This document shows, in pieces, positions 55,922-64,000 of a stretch of 64,000 nt of DNA (position 1 is its first letter; each line of letters begins with the position of its first letter). A model generated the notes under the pieces. It ran no database searches and had not been told where the DNA came from. It saw only the letters and a program-made list of their open reading frames with translations. The stretch comes from Marinobacter pelagius (GTDB lineage Bacteria; Pseudomonadota; Gammaproteobacteria; Pseudomonadales; Oleiphilaceae): contig NZ_FOUR01000001.1 of the NCBI RefSeq assembly GCF_900114925.1, positions 865,369 to 929,368 on the forward strand, in the 5' to 3' direction. The position numbers were made by a program, and so were the translations under genes.

Positions 55922-57376
55922 ATGAAATTACTGATACGTCCCGCTCCGGAAGTTGCCATCAAGAGTAAGCCCGTTCGTCGGCAGCAGATGAAACAGCTCC
56001 GCCAGAACATCCGCAAGCTCCTGGCCCGAATCGATCACGACATCGTCGTCGAGGGCAGCTGGGATCGGGTGGACGTCGATGTTCCCGATGATCGGGGCCT
56101 CTACGGCCCGGTTATTGACGCCCTGCTGCGCATCCCGGGCATTTCCAGTATCCAGGAAATCGCGGTGTATCCCTTCCAGTCCCTGGAGGACATCGGTGAG
56201 AAGGCGGTCACGGCCTTTGCCGGTCGCCTGGATGGCAAGACCTTCGCTGTGCGAGCCAAGCGCCTGGGCAGCCACGACTTCCGGTCCATCGATATCGAGC
56301 GCTCGGTGGGCGCGGCACTGTGCAAAGCCTTCGATACCGCCGGTGTCGATCTGAAATCACCGCAGGTGGAAGTGCGGATCGAGGTCAAGGAGGATGGATT
56401 CCACATCGCCCGGCGCAAGCACCAGGGCCTGGGCGGTTATCCGCTGGGTTCGGTGGAAAGCGTCATGACCCTGATCTCCGGGGGCTACGACTCTTCCGTC
56501 GCCGCCTATCTGATGATGCGCCGGGGTCTGCGCAGTCATTTCCTGTTCTTCAACCTTGGCGGCACGGCTCACGAGGTCGGCGTCCGCCAGGTGGTGCATT
56601 ACCTGTGGGACCGCTATGGCGCTTCCCACAACGTGAAGTTCATTTCCGTGCCGTTCGAAGGCGTGGTGGCGGAGATCATGCGCTCGGTGAACAACCGCCA
56701 CTGGGGCGTGGTGCTCAAGCGCCAGATGCTCAAGGCGGCAGCCGAGATTGCCCGTAACCTCAACGTGGCCGGGCTGGTGATGGGGGATGCGGTGGCCCAG
56801 GTGTCCAGCCAGACCCTGTCCAACCTGAACGTGGTGGACCGGGCCAGCGACGAAGTGGTGTTGCGGCCCCTGATCGCCATGGACAAGCAGGAAATTATCC
56901 GCATTGCCCATGACATCGGCACAGAGTCCTTCGCCCGCAACATGCCCGAGTATTGCGGCGTGATTTCCCAGAAACCGGCCACCCGCGCCAAGCTGCACCG
57001 GGTCGAGGCCGATGAGGCGAATATGGATGCCGAAGTGCTGGCTCGCGCCATCGAGGAGCGGACCGAAACGCCGGTCAACCGCCTGCTGGAAACCACAGTC
57101 ACCCCGGAAGAAGTGGAGCTGGTGGAAACGCCGGCGGTGAACGACGTCATCATCGACGTGCGCCATCCGACCGAAGAAGAACGGTCACCGCTGGCCCTGA
57201 CCAACAACCGGGTCCTGAAGATCCCGTTCTACGAGCTCAACCAGCAGATCGAGGAACTGCCGCAGAATCGGCAGTACCTGCTGTATTGTGACCGGGGCAC
57301 CATGAGCCGCATGCACGCCGGCCACCTGAAGGCCGAGGGGCATGACAACGTCAAGGTCTACGCCCCGGCCTTATAA
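55922..57376 (+). CDS. thiI: tRNA 4-thiouridine synthase ThiI
   Basis: 484 residues: ferredoxin-like and THUMP domains (about 1-165), PP-loop adenylation domain with SGGYDSSVAAYL, and a C-terminal rhodanese domain with the persulfide cysteine in LLYCDRGTMSRMH. It makes s4U8 in tRNA and contributes sulfur to thiazole synthesis. Having the rhodanese domain means the gamma-proteobacterial type. No TPP riboswitch-like leader. The stop is 10 bases from the convergent deacetylase stop. Confidence 0.95.
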   Translation: MKLLIRPAPEVAIKSKPVRRQQMKQLRQNIRKLLARIDHDIVVEGSWDRVDVDVPDDRGLYGPVIDALLRIPGISSIQEIAVYPFQSLEDIGEKAVTAFAGRLDGKTFAVRAKRLGSHDFRSIDIERSVGAALCKAFDTAGVDLKSPQVEVRIEVKEDGFHIARRKHQGLGGYPLGSVESVMTLISGGYDSSVAAYLMMRRGLRSHFLFFNLGGTAHEVGVRQVVHYLWDRYGASHNVKFISVPFEGVVAEIMRSVNNRHWGVVLKRQMLKAAAEIARNLNVAGLVMGDAVAQVSSQTLSNLNVVDRASDEVVLRPLIAMDKQEIIRIAHDIGTESFARNMPEYCGVISQKPATRAKLHRVEADEANMDAEVLARAIEERTETPVNRLLETTVTPEEVELVETPAVNDVIIDVRHPTEEERSPLALTNNRVLKIPFYELNQQIEELPQNRQYLLYCDRGTMSRMHAGHLKAEGHDNVKVYAPAL

Positions 57377-57386
57377 CCGGTGAGTC

Positions 57387-58400
57387 TCAGCCCTCAAGAC
57401 CCTTGAAGAACTGCTGCACGTTGGTGCTCAGGGCTTCCAGGTCGTAACCGCCCTCCTGGACAATCAGCGTGGGCAGGCCCAGCTGGCGGATGTGGGTGCT
57501 GAGCCGGCAGAAGCCCTCCGAGGATACCGATACCTTGGCCTGGGGGTCATTCTTGTAGATGTCAAAGCCCAGGGGGAGGATCAGGGCATCGGGCTGGAAC
57601 AGTTTGATGGCGGCCAGCGCCTCTTCCACTTTGGCGAAGAAATCCTCCTCGCTGGAGCCGTGGGGCATGGGCATGTTGATGTTGTAGCCGAAGCCCTCGC
57701 CCTCGCCACGTTCGTTCTCAAAGCCACTCACCACCGGATAGAAGTTGGTGGGATCCCCGTGGATGGAGATGTACAGCACATCACTGCGATCGTAGAAAAT
57801 CTCCTGGATACCCTGGCCGTGATGCATATCGGTATCAAAGATGACGATTTTCGGGAACCGGGATTTCATGTGTTCGGCGGCAATGGCTGCGTTGTTCAGG
57901 TAGCAAAAACCACCGGCTGCATCCCGGCGGGCATGATGTCCGGGGGGGCGGCAGACCGCATAGGACGTTCTGTCTCCGGCAATCAGTGCATCGGCCGCAC
58001 CCAGGGCACTCTGGGCTGACCAGTAGGCCGCATGCCAGGTGTTTTCACCAATCGGACAGCTGCCATCGGCCTGGTAGCGGGCCGCCTCGGCAAGAATGCC
58101 GGTCAGGTGATTGGGCGAGCGGACGAAAATGTTCGAGATCACCTCGTCCCCCCAGTCATCCATCTGTTTCCACCGGCGGTGGGCGGACTCCAGAAAGCGG
58201 AGATAGCCCAGATCATGAACCTTGGATATCGGGCCGGCACCCTGGTCCGCCGGTTGCAGGACCGAAACACCCATCTCCTTCAGGCCGTCCAGCATTTGAC
58301 CAGTACGATCAGGCACTTCCTGCGGCTGACGCATCTGCCCACGGGTAAAGTAGGTCTGGGGGATATGCTGATCCTGTGCGGGATGGAAAAACGCTTTCAT
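57387..58400 (-). CDS. Histone deacetylase-family / acetylpolyamine amidohydrolase
   Basis: 337-residue zinc hydrolase. Active-site blocks CRPPGHHARRDAAGGFCYLN (His pair) and FDTDMHHGQGIQEIFYD (metal Asp/His) are intact, with GGYDLEALS at the end. Bacterial members deacetylate acetylpolyamines or other small amides or proteins. Its divergent neighbour is a semialdehyde dehydrogenase, which would fit polyamine catabolism, by inference only. Confidence 0.9.
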   Translation of the reverse strand: MKAFFHPAQDQHIPQTYFTRGQMRQPQEVPDRTGQMLDGLKEMGVSVLQPADQGAGPISKVHDLGYLRFLESAHRRWKQMDDWGDEVISNIFVRSPNHLTGILAEAARYQADGSCPIGENTWHAAYWSAQSALGAADALIAGDRTSYAVCRPPGHHARRDAAGGFCYLNNAAIAAEHMKSRFPKIVIFDTDMHHGQGIQEIFYDRSDVLYISIHGDPTNFYPVVSGFENERGEGEGFGYNINMPMPHGSSEEDFFAKVEEALAAIKLFQPDALILPLGFDIYKNDPQAKVSVSSEGFCRLSTHIRQLGLPTLIVQEGGYDLEALSTNVQQFFKGLEG

Positions 58401-58570
58401 TGTCCGGCCTCCTGGGATGGTAATGCTCCGAGTATAGGCACAGTCGGAGAATGTTCAAAAGCCCGCCCTTGACTTTACAGGCTACGCTACAACACTCACT
58501 ATGAAAGACATCATCCACTGACGCAACTGGTCCCGTGCGGGGCGCAGACAAACACTGAAGAGGAGCCGAG

Positions 58571-60019
58571 ATGATCGAGTCACCCCTGCTGGAGAAACTC
58601 ACTGGTTACATCGGCGGTCGCTGGACGGACAGTGCCCAGGGCAACACCTTCGATGTCTACAACCCCGCCACCGGCGAGGTGATTGCAAAAGTGCCCTCCA
58701 TGCCGGCGGAGGACATCGAGGCTGCGATCGCGGCGGGCAAATCGGCCCTGAAGCTCACCAGCCCCTATTCCATTGAAACCCGCCGCAAATGGCTGGAAGA
58801 CATCCGGGACGGTCTGAAGGACAATCGCGAGGAAATCGGCCGGATTCTCTGTATGGAGCACGGCAAACCGTGGAAAGAAGCCCAGGGCGAAGTGGACTAC
58901 GCCGCCGGCTTCTTCGATTATTGCGCCAAGCATATCCAGGCCCTCGACGCCCATACCATCCCGGAGAAACCCAAGGACTGCACCTGGACCGTCCACTACC
59001 GGCCGATCGGCGTAGCGGGCCTGATCACGCCGTGGAACTTCCCCATCGGCATGATCGCCAAGAAGCTGTCCGCGGCACTGGCGGCGGGTTGCCCGTCGGT
59101 GATCAAGCCGGCCAGCGAAACCCCGCTGACCATGATTGCCCTGTTCAGTTTGATGGACAAACTGGACCTGCCGGACGGCATGGTCAACCTGGTGATGGGC
59201 AAGGCCAGCGTGATCGGCAAGGTCCTGTGCGAAAGCCCGGACGTGCCCATGCTCAGCTTTACCGGCTCCACCGAAGTGGGCCGAAAGCTCATCGTCGACA
59301 CCGCCGACCAGGTCAAGAAACTGGCCCTGGAGCTGGGCGGCAACGCTCCGTACATCGTATTTGAAGACGCCGATCTGGACGCTGCAGCCGATAACCTGAT
59401 CGCCAACAAATTCCGGGGCGGTGGCCAGACCTGCGTCTGTGCTAACCGTATCTTCGTCCACGAGAAAGTGGCTGATGCCTTCGGTGAAAAACTGGCGGAA
59501 CGTGTGAACAAGATGACCGTCGGCGACGGCATGAACGAAGGCGTCGACATCGGCCCGCTGGTGAACAAACAGGGCTTCGACAAGGTCAAACGGCACCTGG
59601 AAGATGCCCTGGACAAGGGCGCCAACCTGGTCGCCGGCAAACAGCCCGGCGAGCTCGGAGACGGCCTGTTCTTCCCGCCCACGGTGGTGCTCGGTGTCAA
59701 CCGGGAGATGTGCTGCTACCAGGAAGAAACCTTTGGCCCGCTGGTACCGATGGCCCTGTTCCGCACCGAAGAGGAAGTCATCGAAGCCGGCAACGACACC
59801 GAATTCGGCCTGGCCTCCTACGTATTCACCGCAGACCCCGACCGCGCCCAGCGCGTCGCCGCCGGCCTCCGTTTCGGCCACGTCGGCTGGAACACCGGCA
59901 CCGGCCCGACCCCGGAAGCGCCATTCGGTGGCATGAAGGCCTCCGGTATCGGGCGTGAGGGCGGCCTCGAGGGCCTGTTCGAGTTTGTGGAGCCGCAAAC
60001 CGTGCCGCGGGGTTTCTGA
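58571..60019 (+). CDS. gabD: Succinate-semialdehyde dehydrogenase (NAD(P)-dependent)
   Basis: 482 residues of the aldehyde dehydrogenase superfamily. The catalytic glutamate is in ELGGNAPYIVFEDADLD and the catalytic cysteine in GGGQTCVCANR, whose neighbouring second Cys matches the GabD type. FTGSTEVGRKL is the nucleotide fold. It oxidises succinate semialdehyde to succinate, closing the GABA route to the TCA cycle. AGAGGAG is upstream of ATG 58571. Similar semialdehydes could also be substrates. Confidence 0.92.
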   Translation: MIESPLLEKLTGYIGGRWTDSAQGNTFDVYNPATGEVIAKVPSMPAEDIEAAIAAGKSALKLTSPYSIETRRKWLEDIRDGLKDNREEIGRILCMEHGKPWKEAQGEVDYAAGFFDYCAKHIQALDAHTIPEKPKDCTWTVHYRPIGVAGLITPWNFPIGMIAKKLSAALAAGCPSVIKPASETPLTMIALFSLMDKLDLPDGMVNLVMGKASVIGKVLCESPDVPMLSFTGSTEVGRKLIVDTADQVKKLALELGGNAPYIVFEDADLDAAADNLIANKFRGGGQTCVCANRIFVHEKVADAFGEKLAERVNKMTVGDGMNEGVDIGPLVNKQGFDKVKRHLEDALDKGANLVAGKQPGELGDGLFFPPTVVLGVNREMCCYQEETFGPLVPMALFRTEEEVIEAGNDTEFGLASYVFTADPDRAQRVAAGLRFGHVGWNTGTGPTPEAPFGGMKASGIGREGGLEGLFEFVEPQTVPRGF

Positions 60020-60073
60020 TCCAGGTAGGCGTCTAATGTCGAGGGGGCGAGACTCCCCCTTCGATGCCAGACA

Positions 60074-60185
60074 GCGCAGGGGCGGGGCCTTCTTTCCAGG
60101 ACTGTCTGTGGCCATGGATGGCCACAGTCAAGCGCACAGGGACGTGCTTGTAGCGTGTCCTGGAAAGAAGGCCCCGCCCCTGTGC
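60074..60185 (+). repeat. Structured intergenic element, copy D (29-bp outer stem)
   Basis: 29-bp outer stem 60074-60102 with 60157-60185, one G-T wobble. The 54-nt interior has a 10-bp hairpin (60106-60115 with 60118-60127, GG loop), then AAGCG and the core ACAGGGACGT (60136-60145), 11 bases before the second arm. It lies between gabD and uvrD, both on the plus strand. The rest of that 277-base gap shows nothing else I can identify. Confidence 0.85.
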
Positions 60186-60296
60186 GTTAACTCCAAAACC
60201 CGAAGTCAAAAGCCCGAGCCGAGCCCCCGACAAGCCCCGCCATACCCTGTTATACTCCCAGACCTGTTTATTTAACCAGTAGCGAACCGAATCTCT

Positions 60297-62462
<2,166 letters not shown>

Positions 62463-62514
62463 GGTTTTCTTTGGGGGGTAGCAGAGGGCTGGTGAGGCTT
62501 TCCGGGATGAAAAA

Positions 62515-62544
62515 GGGGTCAGAAGAAAGCGTTCTTCTGACCCC
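62515..62544. repeat. REP-like palindrome (GAAGAA arm type) beside the IS
   Basis: 30 nt with 13-bp arms GGGGTCAGAAGAA and complement, 4-nt loop. It lies after uvrD, and its end is 11 bases before the left end of the IS3-family element. Confidence 0.88.
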
Positions 62545-62599
62545 ACTTTCGGGTTTGAAGTGACCCCCGAAAGTTGGACACCGACTTTCGAGGGGTTAC

Positions 62600-63142
62600 A
62601 TGAAAAGAACCTACAGCAAGACCTTTAAAATACAGGTGGCGCGGCTCTATCTTGAGAATGAGATCAGCCTTCACCAGGTCGCCAGACATTACGGTATTGA
62701 TTACTCACTGGCCCGGCGCTGGGTTGCGAGGTATCGGCTCCATGGTGCCAGTGGGCTTGAGGCGGCAACCAGGCATCATTACAGCCCATCGTTCAAGCGT
62801 CAGGTCATCGAATGCGTGGCCAGAGAAGGCTTGTCAGACCGGCAAGCCGAGGCGCGGTTTAATCTCCGAAGCACCGGACTTATTGGCAAATGGTTGGTGC
62901 AGTATCATAGTGGTCAGTTAACAAAGCCATGTCCCGAGATCGAGCGAGCTGCCCCGATGGCCAAAAAGTCTGTCCAACGCCCACCGGTTGATGCGCCAGA
63001 ACGCACCATGTCACAGGAGGAGCTGCTCGAAGAGCTGTTGTACCTGCGAGCGGAGAACGCGTACCTAAAAAAGCTGGATGCCTTGATCCGGGAAGAGAAA
63101 GCCGCAGCGCGAAACAAAAAGCGGAAGCGGTCCAAGGGTTAA
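62600..63142 (+). CDS. IS3-family transposase OrfA
   Basis: 180 residues. Two helix-turn-helix motifs (RLYLENEISLHQVARHYGID and the following SLARRWVARYRLHG; ECVAREGLSDRQAEARFNL) recognise the IS ends, and a leucine-zipper-like helix (LLEELLYLRAENAYLKKLDA) follows. The length fits the IS150 subgroup. The slippery heptamer lies within its last 25 codons. Alone it is a regulator of transposition. Confidence 0.93.
   Translation: MKRTYSKTFKIQVARLYLENEISLHQVARHYGIDYSLARRWVARYRLHGASGLEAATRHHYSPSFKRQVIECVAREGLSDRQAEARFNLRSTGLIGKWLVQYHSGQLTKPCPEIERAAPMAKKSVQRPPVDAPERTMSQEELLEELLYLRAENAYLKKLDALIREEKAAARNKKRKRSKG
63067..63073 (+). promoter_or_regulatory. Programmed -1 frameshift site A AAA AAG
   Basis: In the orfA phase the codons read CTA AAA AAG, giving the canonical heptamer. 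A -1 slip enters the orfB frame, which is open from here to 63969. A second weaker candidate, C AAA AAG, is at 63115-63121 nearer the orfA stop; which one is used cannot be decided by reading. Confidence 0.65.
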
Positions 63143-63216
63143 GGCGCGAGCATTCCCTGCCACGGCTGCTACGGGCAGCCGGGCTGTCCCGCAGCACGTT
63201 TTATTACCAGCTCAAC

Positions 63217-63969
63217 GTGCTTCAGGCGGGAGATAAATACGAGCCCTTGAAGGCTCGCATACAGGCGATTTACCGCGATCACCAGGGGCGTTATGGGTAC
63301 CGACGCATTACCGCTGCTTTACGCCGGCTGGGTGAGAAGGTAAACCACAAAATCGTTCAACGGCTGATGCAGCAGCTGGGACTTAGATCCAAGGTTCGGG
63401 TGAAGCGATATCGCTCCTACCGTGGCCCTGTGGGCAAAAAGGCACCTAACCTGCTGGCCAGGGACTTCCAGACCGCCAGTCCCAACACGAAGTGGGCGAC
63501 GGATGTTACGGAGTTCAAGGTGCAAGGGCGCAAGTTGTATCTGTCGCCCGTGATGGACCTGTTCAACGGTGAAATTCTGGCCTACGAACTCAGTGAGCGG
63601 CCCGTACTCAAGATGGTTACCGGGATGCTCCAGAAGGCCTTTGGCCGACTGAAGGGCGACGCCAAACCGGTGGTGCATTCAGATCAAGGTTGGCACTACC
63701 AGCACCCAGAGTATTGCCGGATGCTCTCAGACCAAGGGCTAGTTCAGAGCATGTCCCGCAAGGGCAACTGCCTCGACAACGCCGCCATGGAGAGCTTCTT
63801 CGGCACACTGAAATCCGAGTTCTACTATCTGAACCGGTTTGATAGCGTGGAGCAATTACGGCACGGAATTGAGCAGTACATTGACTACTACAACCGCCAC
63901 CGAATCCGGCTGACCTTAAACGGCCTGACTCCGGTGGAGTACAGAGAACAGGCTGCCGTGGCAGCCTGA
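63217..63969 (+). CDS. IS3-family transposase OrfB (DDE integrase domain)
   Basis: 250 residues from ATG 63217, but the frame is open upstream and family sequence (REHSLPRLLRAAGLSRSTFY) precedes that ATG, so the working product is the OrfAB fusion. The catalytic triad is visible: D in WATDVTEFKV, D in VHSDQGWHYQ and E in NAAMESFFGTLKSE. The element looks intact and potentially active. Confidence 0.93.
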   Translation: MLQAGDKYEPLKARIQAIYRDHQGRYGYRRITAALRRLGEKVNHKIVQRLMQQLGLRSKVRVKRYRSYRGPVGKKAPNLLARDFQTASPNTKWATDVTEFKVQGRKLYLSPVMDLFNGEILAYELSERPVLKMVTGMLQKAFGRLKGDAKPVVHSDQGWHYQHPEYCRMLSDQGLVQSMSRKGNCLDNAAMESFFGTLKSEFYYLNRFDSVEQLRHGIEQYIDYYNRHRIRLTLNGLTPVEYREQAAVAA

Positions 63970-64000
63970 TTAAACTGTCCAGGTTTTGGGGGTCACTTCA

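Larger units (their letters stand above)
62556..64000 (+). mobile_element. IS3-family (IS150-like) insertion sequence, 1445 bp
   Basis: Both ends are in the window. The 25-bp terminal repeats (62556-62580 and 63976-64000) match at 22 of 25 positions and begin TGAAGTGACCCCC; ends are TG and CA as in the family. It carries two overlapping-phase genes joined by a -1 frameshift. The window ends on its last base, so the right target duplication cannot be checked. Insertion is next to a REP-like palindrome. Confidence 0.93.

Overview
The window reads as chromosome of a GC-rich marine gammaproteobacterium, most like Marinobacter or a close relative. This is inferred from gene content: the proteobacterial dedicated sortase system, a secreted ATP-dependent DNA ligase, AcnA, TmcA, ThiI with a rhodanese tail, a TSP3/OmpA porin, and a general protein resemblance to that group. 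No rRNA or tRNA gene, CRISPR array or prophage was seen. Coding density is high; after correcting starts, only one gene-free stretch exceeds 300 bases (25229-25545).

Layout: 0.1-4.6 kb is a lipid or acid catabolism group (SDR, APH-family kinase, SurE-like phosphatase, acyl-CoA ligase). 4.8-12.8 kb is an orphan type VI secretion island: VgrG, DUF4123 chaperone, a large VasX-like membrane effector, an overlapping membrane protein that is probably its immunity protein, then a periplasmic Lig E DNA ligase whose start overlaps the immunity stop. 12.9-17.6 kb is housekeeping (YdcH-like, cysK, trxC, mgsA, DUF815 ATPase, DUF3422). 17.6-23.2 kb is a complete two-component, sortase and sortase-target system, with regulators divergent from sortase and target. 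23.3-28.6 kb holds small lipid and membrane genes, a rhomboid protease with TPR-like tail and a zinc-ribbon membrane protein. 28.8-38.5 kb has an ABC exporter, acnA, lysO, and a substrate-binding protein overlapping a PhnD-PAS-GGDEF diguanylate cyclase. 38.4-54.4 kb holds a Na/Pi symporter, TatD, PPK2, amino-acid oxidase, RNA modification genes (LasT/TrmJ-like, TmcA), a UvrD-like helicase, an OmpA porin and a c-type cytochrome. 54.4-62.5 kb carries ppnN, thiI, an HDAC-family deacetylase, gabD and uvrD. The window ends exactly at the right end of an IS3-family (IS150-like) element (62556-64000).

Two families of non-coding structure stand out. (1) Three 110-116 bp elements (23-132, 49300-49415, 60074-60185). 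Each is closed by a 29-bp outer stem whose sequence differs between copies, around a conserved interior made of a small hairpin followed by an ACATGGACGT-like core. I do not recognise a named family for these. One copy sits between two divergent genes, so it cannot be a simple terminator. (2) Eight short palindromes with GGGGTCAGA...TCTGACCCC arms at four intergenic loci, in clusters of one or three, with arm variants that keep pairing. They look like REP elements, and the IS lies 11 bp from one of them.
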